A stretch of DNA of 11,696 nt. It comes from DASSBG01 sp965651365 (GTDB lineage Bacteria; Pseudomonadota; Gammaproteobacteria; Xanthomonadales; Rhodanobacteraceae). Of the stretch, positions 1-6,955 are shown piece after piece. The DNA lies in contig CBFGSA010000087.1 of the NCBI GenBank assembly GCA_965651365.1, positions 1 to 11,696 of the forward strand, in the 5' to 3' direction. Position 1 is the first letter of the stretch, and each line of letters starts with the position of its first letter. Made by a program: the position numbers and the translations under genes. Below the pieces are notes generated by a model. That model did no database searches, was not told the origin of the DNA, and saw nothing but the letters and a program-made list of their open reading frames with translations.

Positions 1-81
1 GCTGTCCATGTCCTGGGCATGGGCTGCACCAACTCCGGCAACTGCAAGGGCTACAAGCAGATACAGGCCTTTGCGTTTCAT
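1..81 (-). CDS. Exported protein of unknown function, N-terminal fragment
   Basis: Read on the minus strand, an ATG at 81-79 opens a frame that runs off the left edge after 27 codons. The peptide begins MKRKGLYLLVALAVAGVG and continues AAHAQDMDS, a typical Sec signal peptide: basic start, a hydrophobic core of about 14 residues, and an AHA cleavage site before QD. An AGGAGA ribosome binding site lies about 6 bases upstream of the ATG. It follows prpD on the same strand about 210 bases away, but it has its own candidate extended -10 promoter, so co-transcription is not required. The mature protein is outside the window and its function cannot be named. The start and the export signal are well supported; everything beyond them is unknown. 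Confidence 0.72.
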   Translation of the reverse strand, partial: MKRKGLYLLVALAVAGVGAAHAQDMDS

Positions 82-207
82 TGAGAATCTCCTCGTTTTT
101 TTTGTCGAACCCGCATCAGGCGGTTGCACGGCAAGCCGCACCACTCCAATTCGGATTTTCATGTCCCGGGGCCGCGATGTCACTGTGTCCCCAGACACGC
201 GGCTGCC

Positions 208-216
208 ATTTTAGCA
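208..216 (-). promoter_or_regulatory. Candidate extended -10 promoter for the left-edge exported protein
   Basis: On the minus strand the sequence reads TGC followed by TAAAAT, an extended -10 element with five of six matches to TATAAT. No good -35 is present (CTGTTA at a spacing of about 18 is weak), which is tolerable for an extended -10. Transcription would start near 200, giving a leader of about 120 bases. That leader contains a small GTGTC/GACAC hairpin (185-198), a CCGC/GCGG hairpin (113-125) and an A-rich tract just before the ribosome binding site. This is a sequence match only. Confidence 0.4.
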
Positions 217-291
217 AAATTCCAACAAATAACAGCCTGTCGCTCTGGGCCGTTCAGAAATGAGTCAACCTGGGTCGCAATCGCAGGCGGG

Positions 292-1749
292 TCAATCCCC
301 GGATTGGACAAGCAAGCCGATGAAATCCTGCACCGGCGTGGTAGCCAGATCTCCTGGGGCAGCGCACAACTCCATGATCTTTTGCGTCGCCGCCGCACCA
401 AGCTGGGCCTCCAGCGCAGCCTCGAACTTCGCCAACAGCAGCGGAATGCCCTCCTCGCGCCGTTCGCGGTGGCCCACCGGCACATCAATGGCCACGCGGC
501 CGGTCGAGCTGCCGTCGGCGAAGAACACCTCGACCGCATTGCCGATGTAGCGCTTGCCCGGGTCCAGGTAATCCTTGCTGAACTGCTTGTTTTCCTTCAC
601 TTCCATCTTGTCGCGCAGGGCATCGATGCGCGGATCGGCCGCCACGTCATCATTGTAGTCGTCAGCCGTCAGGCGACCGAAGATCAGCGGTACCGCCACC
701 ATGTACTGGATGCAGTGGTCGCGGTCGGCGTAGTTGGCCAGCGGGCCGGTCTTGTCGATGATGCGACAGCCGGCCTCCTGGGTCTCGATCACCACCTTCT
801 CGATCTCGTCGATGCGGCCGGCCACCTTGTCATGCAGCCGCATCGCGCACTCGACCGCGGTCTGGGCATGGAACTCGGCCGGGAAGCTGATCTTGAACAG
901 GATGTTCTCCATCACGTAACTGCCGAACGGGCGCTCGAACTCGAACGCCTTGCCGCCGAAAGCCACATCAGAAAAGCCCCAGGTCCTGGCCGACAGCGCC
1001 GAGGGATAGCCGGTTTCGCCCTGCACTGCATTGAGCGCATGGGTCACGGCCCGGCGGCAGGCATCGCCCGCAGCCCAGCTCTTGCGTGGTCCGGTGTTGG
1101 GTGCATGGCGGTAGGTACGCAGGCTGCCATTGTCGATCCAGGCATTGGACACGGCATTGATGATCTCGTCGCGGCCACCACCCAGCATGTGCGTGGTCAC
1201 TGCCGTCGAGGCCAACCGCACCAGGATCACATGATCCATGCCGGCGCGGTTGAAGCTGTTCTTCAACGCGTAGCACCCCTGGATTTCATGCGCCTTGATG
1301 GCCGCCGTCAGCACGTCGCCGACCGTCATGGCCCGACCGCCCTCGCGCTCGGCCTTGCGGCTGAGGTAGTCGGCCACGGCCAGAATTGCGCCCAGATTGT
1401 CGGATGGATGGCCCCACTCGGCCGCCAGCCACGTGTCATTGAAGTCCAGCCAGCGGATCTGGGTGCCGATGCAGAAGGCAGCCTGGACCGGGTCCAGTTC
1501 CAGATCGGTGCCCGGCACCCGCGCGCCGCCTTCCAGCGTGGCGCCCGGCACCAGCGGCGCCAGATGACGCACGCAACCGGGAAACTTCATCGCCAGCATC
1601 GCGCAGGCCAGCGAATCCATCAGCATGTAGCGCGCGGTGTCGCGGGCCAGATCCGAGGCGACGCCCTGATTGACGACATAATCGGCAATATCGACCATCG
1701 ACTGGTCAGGTTCGGGGCGCTGGGCAGAACGAAAGTCGGCGTGATTCAT
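292..1749 (-). CDS. prpD: 2-methylcitrate dehydratase PrpD
   Basis: A 485-residue cytosolic enzyme of the MmgE/PrpD family. It dehydrates 2-methylcitrate in the methylcitrate cycle, which turns propionyl-CoA into pyruvate and succinate. The length matches E. coli PrpD (483 residues), and long stretches agree with it as I remember it: IRWLDFNDTWLAAEWGHP (98-115), KAHEIQG, SLRTYRHAPNTG followed by RKSWAAGDA, FKISFPAEFH, and DRDHCIQYMVAVPL. These favour true PrpD over the related cis-aconitate decarboxylases. The ATG is preceded by AAGGA about 9 bases upstream. Unusually, no prpB, prpC, acnD, prpF or prpR lies next to it: the upstream neighbour is a divergent protease and the downstream one an unrelated exported protein. 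No terminator is visible after it. The large antisense frames across this gene are GC-rich shadows. Identity is confident; whether it is the only prpD in the genome is unknown. Confidence 0.95.
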   Translation of the reverse strand: MNHADFRSAQRPEPDQSMVDIADYVVNQGVASDLARDTARYMLMDSLACAMLAMKFPGCVRHLAPLVPGATLEGGARVPGTDLELDPVQAAFCIGTQIRWLDFNDTWLAAEWGHPSDNLGAILAVADYLSRKAEREGGRAMTVGDVLTAAIKAHEIQGCYALKNSFNRAGMDHVILVRLASTAVTTHMLGGGRDEIINAVSNAWIDNGSLRTYRHAPNTGPRKSWAAGDACRRAVTHALNAVQGETGYPSALSARTWGFSDVAFGGKAFEFERPFGSYVMENILFKISFPAEFHAQTAVECAMRLHDKVAGRIDEIEKVVIETQEAGCRIIDKTGPLANYADRDHCIQYMVAVPLIFGRLTADDYNDDVAADPRIDALRDKMEVKENKQFSKDYLDPGKRYIGNAVEVFFADGSSTGRVAIDVPVGHRERREEGIPLLLAKFEAALEAQLGAAATQKIMELCAAPGDLATTPVQDFIGLLVQSGD

Positions 1750-2079
1750 TGGGGAATCCTTGCAGGCAAAGGCGGAAATTTTACAGCACCCGGCAAGCCA
1801 CCGGCAGCCCGGTGCATTGCCAACGGTCGATCACCCGACACGCCCGGTGCAAATAGGCAGTTGAAGGCATGGAGAGCCTATGTTATGAAGTAGCATTGCC
1901 GGGTCATCATCCGCCCACGTTCGCCAGGGCAGTGCCTTGCCGATGCCGCGCCGACAAAAAAGCATAATGCAACACCCAGAGGATGCATACGGAACTTGCC
2001 CCGCTTGACTGTTCCGGGGTGGCGTCAGGCCGACTGCCACCCTGCTCGCAAACTGCAACCATCTCTACCGGGGAAATTC
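1750..2079. other. Divergent intergenic spacer between prpD and the S8 protease gene
   Basis: These 330 bases carry the 5' regions of two divergent genes, and no credible coding frame is seen. Toward the protease, a CATAAT hexamer (1963-1968) could be a -10 element, but the nearest -35-like TTGCCG (1937-1942) is 20 bases away, so the promoter is only tentative. The leader beyond it contains two hairpins that cannot form together: CCCCG (1999-2003) with CGGGG (2015-2019), and GGGTGGCGTC (2017-2026) with GACTGCCACCC (2032-2042, one bulged T). Neither is followed by a T tract. On the prpD side I see no clear promoter or operator. Confidence 0.4.
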
Positions 2080-5000
2080 ATGAAATCGACACGAATCACC
2101 GTCCTGGCTTCGGCCATCGGTCTGGCGATTGCCAGCGCCGGAATCACCGCGGCACCGGCGATTGCCCATGCCGGCCAGACATCACCAGCCGGGCTGGAAG
2201 CCCAGCAGAACGGCGTGCCTAATCCATCCGGACGCTACTTCATCACGTTCTCGGAACCGGGCCTGGTCAACTATCAGGGTGGCATTCAGAGCATCCCGGC
2301 CACAGCGCCGCATTTTGACGGCATCCACATCAACAGTTCGCGCAAACTGCAGATCCATTCCGCCGCGGCACAATCCTACAAGGCCTTTCTTACCCAGAAA
2401 CGCCAGCAGCACCTGGCCAGCGCGGAACGCGCAATCGGCCATGCGCTTGATGTCAAGTTTGTCTATGAGGTGACCCGCAATGCGGTTTCCGTCCATCTCA
2501 CACCCGCCGAAGCGGCCCGCATCGCCAGGCTCGACGGTGTCAAGTCGGTCACCCCGGTCGGCGTGGCGTCGCGTGACAGTGTCTATGGCGGCCCCACCTT
2601 CATCGGCGCCACCGGCATCTGGGACGGCAGCAAGGTTCCCGCCTATGCCTCGGCCACGAAGGGTGAAGGCATCAAGATCGGCGTGATCGACACCGGTACC
2701 AATGAGGGCCACCCGTCGTTCACCAACGATCCCATGTGCGGTTTCAGCTCGGCCAACCCCAAGCTGCACCCACGCGACTGCACCTCGACCGACGGGAGTG
2801 GCGTCTGCAACGGCCCCGATCCCAACGCCGATTCCGGCGACGGGCATGGCGTACACACCTCCAGCACCGCCGCCGGCAACCTCATCGACAACACGGTAAC
2901 GCCGGCCCCGTTCCTGCCTGACGGCGTGTCCATGGCCGGCATCGCGCCCTGCGCCAGCGTATACGCCTATCGTGTCGCTGACCATAGCAACGGCAGTCTG
3001 CTCGGCGATTATCTGCTCGCGGCCGTCGAAAACGCCATCATGGATCAGGTCGATGTCGTCAACTACTCGATCGGACCCACCTGCGGTGGTGGCAATCCGT
3101 GGAACCAGCTTCAGTTTCTGGACATGGAGTCCGCCGACATCTTTGTCGCGGCGTCGGCCGGCAACACGCGCACCGGGCAATGCGAGGATCCCACCGGTCT
3201 GGTGGGCAACAACGGCCCGTGGGTGACCACGGTCGCCGCCTCGACCCAGGACGAGCAACTGGGACCCCAACTCCAGGTGGCGGCTCCCGCTCCGGTACCG
3301 GCGCCGCTGCAGGAAATCGCGCTCACCCCCGGCAGCACCACCCTGCAAGCGCCGGACACGACTGACCTGAATGACGCGACCATTCGCAGCTACCCAACCA
3401 ACCCGGAGGCCTGCACGACTTCAGGCGGCATTCCGGCCGGCACATTTGCTGCCGGCGAAATTGCGGTTCTGCAGCGCGGCTCCTGCAATTTCTCCGAAAA
3501 GATCACCAATGCCGCCAATGCCGGCGCCGACTTCGTCATCATCGCCAACAACCAACCCGGCGACCTGAGCATGGATACCACCGGTGCGCCGACCAGCGTC
3601 GCTGCATTCAGTATCGATCAAACCCACGGTGATGCACTGATTTCGTTCGCTGATTCCAACCCGCCACCAGCCAACAACCCCGACCTGATATTCGCCGATG
3701 GTTTCGAGGTGGTGTCCGCGACCAGCTTTGCCATCGCCGACTACCACCGCGTGGCCGTCAGTGCAATTCAGGGTGACGTGCTGGCCGATTTCAGCTTCCG
3801 CGGACCGACACCGGCACCCTACGACAACCTGACCAAGCCCGACATTGCCGCGCCCGGCGTCAACATTTACGCGGCACTGGACGCAGGCGAAGGCAGCTAC
3901 GGCTTCTACAGCGGCACCTCCATGTCATCGCCACACATCGCCGGCGCCGCCGCACTGGTGCGCGCCACGCACCCCTCGTGGTCGCCGATGGAAGTCAAGT
4001 CCGCGCTCATGACCACCGCCAGCACGGCCGGGTTCGAGGAAGACGGCAGCACGCCGTGGACAGCGGACGATGTCGGCAGCGGCCGCGTCGATTTGTCCAA
4101 GGCCAGCCTGGCCGGTCTGACCCTGGACGAGTCGAGCAGCAACTTCCTGGATGCCAACCCGAACGGCGGCACGCTGGACATGCGTCAGTTGAATCTGCCC
4201 TCGCTGCGTGACAGCAACTGCAACTCCAGTTGCAGTTGGACGCGCACCTTCCGCAACCGTCTGAATCAGTCGGGCAACTGGACCATTGCCACCGACGCCC
4301 CGAATGGCTACACGCTCAGCGCCACACCAAGCAGCTTCTCGCTGGCGCCGGGCTATACGCAGACGGTCACCTTCACCGCAACCGCTTCAGGTGCACCCCA
4401 GTTCGACATGCAGTTCGGACAGATCAAGCTGACCGAAGACAATGCCAAGTCACCCGAACAGCATCTGACCGTAGCGGTCAAGGTCAAGCCACCCGCCATC
4501 GCAACGGCACCCAGCCCACTGACGTCCACCCAGGAGCCGGACACCCAGGAAAACGTGAGCCTCAACGTATCCAACGTCGGCGGCGGCACGCTGAACTGGA
4601 ACTTCACCAGTTCGGGCAGCGGCACCATCTGGGAGCAGGCCAACAACGGCACCAGCGGCATTATCTCCACACACTTCGAGGATTCGGATACCGGGGGCTA
4701 TACCGCCGCCGATTTCACGATTTCCGGAGGAAGCAGCACGGTTTCGCACATCGCGGTACAGGGCTTTGACAATGCCAACTTGCTTGCCAGCCAGTCCAGC
4801 ATCACATGGGCCATCTACGGCGATGCGGCCGGCGAGCCCGATGGCGACCCCGACGCCGGAACGGGAACGCCCGTATGGACTTATACGGCCGCACCCACGT
4901 CCACCGGCATCTCGCTCTCGGGCAGCGGCAACATCTCGCTGGATCTGGCGGCAGCGGGCCAGTCACTGAGCCTGCCCGCCGGCACCTACTGGCTGAGCGT

Positions 5001-5895
5001 CTACCCCTCCTATGCCGATGACAGCACCCGCTGGAACTGGAGCCAGGGTGAACCCAAGGGTGCCGACGCCAAGCTCATCAGTTCCTACTTTGGCATTTCC
5101 AGTTGGACAGACCTGTCCGGTCTCGTGAGCTTTGCCGACGTGGCATTCCAGATCGACGGCACCGTGACCTGCGGGGCGCCCTGGCTGAGCCTGGGTCCAC
5201 CGACCAGCGGCAGCCTGGGCGGCGGCGGCAGCGATGCGGTCAACGTCACCTTCGACAGCACCGGCATGGCCGACGGCACCTACACGGCCTATGCCTGCAT
5301 TGCCAGCAATGACCCGGCCCATCCGGTCACGACGATCCCGGTCAGCATGACCGTGCAAACGGCGATTGCCGGCTGCCCCGTGCAGCAGTTGTTCCAGGAC
5401 CCCAGTCTGGAAGCAAGCGATCCGGGCACGGGCAGCAATCCCTACTGGACGTCGACATCCACCCACGGCAGCACGTCGATCTGCTCAGCGGGCCTTTGTG
5501 GTACCAACATTCCGCACACCGGGACGTTCTATACCTGGTTCGGTGGTTGGGGTTCGGGCGCAGAGACTGGCACCTTGTCTCAGACCGTCAACATTCCCAC
5601 GGGTCATGATCGCTTTGTCAACTTCTGGTTGCTGCGCGCACTTTCGGCCGGCAGCACGCAGGGCGATGCGGCACTGCAGTTGACCGTGGACGGCAATCCG
5701 GTCGGCACGCCGATCCCGCAGGTGGCCCCTGGTGCCAGCGAGGCGGACTACATACAGCGCTCGATGCAGATCCCGGCGTCCTATGTGGATGGCAATTCGC
5801 ACACGGTGGAGCTGAAGTTCGTCAACACCAGCGACGACATGGGCAACATGTTCGTCGACGATGTGACGCTGGAGTGCACGACCCCTTCGCCGTAA
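2080..5895 (+). CDS. Secreted subtilisin-like (S8) serine protease with PA domain and C-terminal beta domains
   Basis: A predicted secreted endopeptidase of 1271 residues. The start chosen is the ATG at 2080, with GGGGA 5 bases upstream, because it gives a clean signal peptide (MKSTRITVLASAIGLAIASA, cleavage after AHA at residue 31); the frame stays open to 1996 but that extension would spoil the signal. Order of parts: inhibitor I9 propeptide (about 51-165); S8 catalytic domain with Asp204 (GVIDTG), His256 (DGHGVH), oxyanion Asn362 (SAGN) and Ser614 (GTSMSSPH); a PA domain (about 433-527) inserted between Asn and Ser; an Fn3-like region (about 705-805); a BACON-like domain that appears split (about 815-845 and 1028-1092) by an inserted beta region; and a C-terminal carbohydrate-binding-like domain (about 1098-1271). 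No membrane anchor or lipobox is present, so release by type II secretion is inferred. All catalytic residues are intact. DLIFADGFE lies at 535-543. Substrate unknown. Confidence 0.93.
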   Translation: MKSTRITVLASAIGLAIASAGITAAPAIAHAGQTSPAGLEAQQNGVPNPSGRYFITFSEPGLVNYQGGIQSIPATAPHFDGIHINSSRKLQIHSAAAQSYKAFLTQKRQQHLASAERAIGHALDVKFVYEVTRNAVSVHLTPAEAARIARLDGVKSVTPVGVASRDSVYGGPTFIGATGIWDGSKVPAYASATKGEGIKIGVIDTGTNEGHPSFTNDPMCGFSSANPKLHPRDCTSTDGSGVCNGPDPNADSGDGHGVHTSSTAAGNLIDNTVTPAPFLPDGVSMAGIAPCASVYAYRVADHSNGSLLGDYLLAAVENAIMDQVDVVNYSIGPTCGGGNPWNQLQFLDMESADIFVAASAGNTRTGQCEDPTGLVGNNGPWVTTVAASTQDEQLGPQLQVAAPAPVPAPLQEIALTPGSTTLQAPDTTDLNDATIRSYPTNPEACTTSGGIPAGTFAAGEIAVLQRGSCNFSEKITNAANAGADFVIIANNQPGDLSMDTTGAPTSVAAFSIDQTHGDALISFADSNPPPANNPDLIFADGFEVVSATSFAIADYHRVAVSAIQGDVLADFSFRGPTPAPYDNLTKPDIAAPGVNIYAALDAGEGSYGFYSGTSMSSPHIAGAAALVRATHPSWSPMEVKSALMTTASTAGFEEDGSTPWTADDVGSGRVDLSKASLAGLTLDESSSNFLDANPNGGTLDMRQLNLPSLRDSNCNSSCSWTRTFRNRLNQSGNWTIATDAPNGYTLSATPSSFSLAPGYTQTVTFTATASGAPQFDMQFGQIKLTEDNAKSPEQHLTVAVKVKPPAIATAPSPLTSTQEPDTQENVSLNVSNVGGGTLNWNFTSSGSGTIWEQANNGTSGIISTHFEDSDTGGYTAADFTISGGSSTVSHIAVQGFDNANLLASQSSITWAIYGDAAGEPDGDPDAGTGTPVWTYTAAPTSTGISLSGSGNISLDLAAAGQSLSLPAGTYWLSVYPSYADDSTRWNWSQGEPKGADAKLISSYFGISSWTDLSGLVSFADVAFQIDGTVTCGAPWLSLGPPTSGSLGGGGSDAVNVTFDSTGMADGTYTAYACIASNDPAHPVTTIPVSMTVQTAIAGCPVQQLFQDPSLEASDPGTGSNPYWTSTSTHGSTSICSAGLCGTNIPHTGTFYTWFGGWGSGAETGTLSQTVNIPTGHDRFVNFWLLRALSAGSTQGDAALQLTVDGNPVGTPIPQVAPGASEADYIQRSMQIPASYVDGNSHTVELKFVNTSDDMGNMFVDDVTLECTTPSP

Positions 5896-5965
5896 CACTG
5901 GCATCACCAACTGCCTGAAGTGCAACGCACCCCAGGCAGCCTCAACCCGCGGACTTGACCGCTGC

Positions 5966-5997
5966 AAGGGCCTCCCGACACCGGGAGGCCCTTTTTT
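5966..5997 (+). terminator. Rho-independent terminator of the S8 protease gene
   Basis: A perfect 10-bp stem, GGGCCTCCCG (5968-5977) and CGGGAGGCCC (5982-5991), closes on an ACAC loop and is followed by six T (5992-5997). AA at 5966-5967 can extend the stem against the T tract. It lies about 70 bases after the stop codon. Just before it is a second, weaker hairpin, CTGCCTG (5911-5917) with CAGGCAG (5933-5939) around an inner GTGC/GCAC, which has no T tract of its own. Confidence 0.93.
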
Positions 5998-6033
5998 GTT
6001 GCGCCGCCCCAGGAATCGGGTGGCAGGCAGAGC

Positions 6034-6063
6034 TTGACGCCCCCCGCTCCGAATCGGGACAAT
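6034..6063 (+). promoter_or_regulatory. Sigma70-type promoter of the riboswitch-terC unit
   Basis: A -35 hexamer TTGACG (6034-6039, five of six) is followed after 18 bases by GACAAT (6058-6063, four of six). The predicted start near 6070 falls exactly where the riboswitch aptamer begins, and the two features support each other. It lies downstream of the protease terminator, so the unit is transcribed independently. Confidence 0.7.
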
Positions 6064-6066
6064 GGC

Positions 6067-6161
6067 GGCACAAGGGGGAGTAGCTCCCAGAACGGTGATC
6101 GTCATCACGGGCATGCACCCCGGTCACCGTAGCGGTACATGCCGCGAGCGAGACTCTTGCC
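6067..6161 (+). ncRNA. yybP-ykoY manganese riboswitch aptamer
   Basis: This RNA family senses Mn2+ and raises expression of manganese exporters. The conserved 5' core AAGGGGGAGTAGC (6072-6084) and the 3' core GCGAGCGAGACTCTTGCC (6144-6161) are both present, and CAAG (6071-6074) pairs with CTTG (6156-6159) to begin the closing helix. Between them are hairpin-forming arms, including GTGAT/ATCAC and GCGG/CCGC. It sits directly upstream of a YjbE/TerC-family gene, the classic partner of this riboswitch. No U-run follows it, so control of translation is more likely than transcription termination: GGGCGTG (6167-6173) can pair with CACGCCC (6204-6210), which ends one base before the ribosome binding site. 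A short competing hairpin GGGAG/CTCCC (6076-6088) could occlude the conserved core. The match is by eye, without a covariance model. Confidence 0.85.
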
Positions 6162-6221
6162 AGGACGGGCGTGGTGCGCGCGGTCGTCCTGCGCAAGTGT
6201 GCGCACGCCCCGGAGCCGCCC

Positions 6222-6899
6222 ATGGAACTCATCCCCGACCATTTCTTCTCCAGCCTGCTGGCGATCATCCTGATCGACCTGGTGCTGGCCGGCGACAACG
6301 CCATCGTCATTGCCCTGGCGGCGCGCAACCTGCCTGCCAATCTGCAGAAGAAGGCGATCTTCTGGGGTACCTTCGGTGCGATCGGTGTACGCGTGGCGCT
6401 GACGGCCGGGGTGATCTATCTGTTGAAGCTGCCCGGCGTGATGCTGGTCGGTGGCTTGCTGCTGATTCCCATCGCCTGGAAGCTGCTGAAACAGGACGAG
6501 GAGGAGCACAAGGTCGATCCGGCCTCCGGCTTCTGGGCCGCGATCCGCACCATCGTGGTGGCTGACGCACTGATGGGCATGGACAATGTGTTGGGCATCG
6601 CTGGTGCCGCCAAGGGCCATCTGGGCCTGGTGATCATTGGCTTGCTGATCAGTGTTCCGCTCATTGTGTGGGGTTCGACCCTGATCCTGCGCCTGATCAA
6701 GCGATTCCCGATCATCATTTTCATCGGCGCCGGCGCCATCGCCTGGACCGCGGCGCGCATGATTACCCAGGATGCGTTGGTCAAGCCTTGGTTCGACGCC
6801 CACGATGCGGTGCGCTGGGTGGTGGATATCATTGTCGTGGGCGGAGTGCTGGGCATCGGCTGGCTGTTGCAGCGGCGCGCCCGCCAAACCAAGACATGA
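6222..6899 (+). CDS. TerC-family (YjbE-type) integral membrane protein, probable manganese exporter
   Basis: A 225-residue inner-membrane protein with about seven hydrophobic segments (roughly 8-35, 44-66, 68-86, 103-126, 130-150, 157-176 and 195-216). It has the paired acidic motifs of the TerC superfamily: LIDLVLAGDNAIV (D19, D25, N26) and ADALMGMDNVLG (D115, D121, N122), in helices that probably line the metal path. The short form and the riboswitch in front fit the YjbE subfamily, associated with Mn2+ efflux. The ATG at 6222 is chosen because GGAG lies 6 bases upstream; the frame opens at 6171, but that extension would overlap the riboswitch expression platform. No terminator separates it from fadH 56 bases downstream, so read-through is possible. 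Family assignment is firm; the transported metal is inferred from family and riboswitch. Confidence 0.93.
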   Translation: MELIPDHFFSSLLAIILIDLVLAGDNAIVIALAARNLPANLQKKAIFWGTFGAIGVRVALTAGVIYLLKLPGVMLVGGLLLIPIAWKLLKQDEEEHKVDPASGFWAAIRTIVVADALMGMDNVLGIAGAAKGHLGLVIIGLLISVPLIVWGSTLILRLIKRFPIIIFIGAGAIAWTAARMITQDALVKPWFDAHDAVRWVVDIIVVGGVLGIGWLLQRRARQTKT

Positions 6900-6923
6900 G
6901 TGGCACGTTCGCGGCACGTACCC

Positions 6924-6946
6924 CATAATCAAACAACCGTTTGATT
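6924..6946 (+). promoter_or_regulatory. PsrA-like operator overlapping a -10 element, upstream of fadH
   Basis: AATCAAAC (6927-6934) and GTTTGATT (6939-6946) form a perfect 8-bp inverted repeat around AACC. Its core, CAAAC-N4-GTTTG, fits the published binding box of PsrA, a TetR-family regulator released by long-chain fatty acids or acyl-CoA. The left arm overlaps a possible -10 hexamer CATAAT (6924-6929), and a start near 6936 would lie inside the palindrome, a geometry suited to repression. The -35 region (TGGCAC at 6901-6906) is poor. The palindrome ends at the GGAG ribosome binding site of fadH. Its position before a fatty-acid degradation gene supports the reading; the regulator gene is not in this window. 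Confidence 0.7.
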
Positions 6947-6955
6947 GGAGTGCAC

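Noticed and set aside
124..1893. 589-codon open frame on the plus strand, antisense to prpD
   Set aside because: It lies over a clearly conserved prpD on the other strand; its composition (rich in His, Arg, Gly, Ala) has no recognisable family and is typical of antisense frames in GC-rich genes.
1831..2058. 75-codon minus-strand frame in the prpD-protease spacer
   Set aside because: It has no ribosome binding site of note and no recognisable family, and it covers the likely promoter regions of both neighbours.
1996..2079. Upstream in-frame extension of the protease, starting at ATG 1996
   Set aside because: The ATG at 2080 has a ribosome binding site and begins a clean signal peptide; the 28 extra residues would bury it and lie in a structured leader.
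6171..6221. Upstream in-frame GTG start for the TerC protein
   Set aside because: It falls in the riboswitch expression platform, while the ATG at 6222 has GGAG at correct spacing and fits the family start.
6901..6915. TGGCAC resembling a sigma54 -24 element before fadH
   Set aside because: The required TTGC-like -12 element is not at the right spacing (CGGCA is found), so a sigma54 promoter is not supported.
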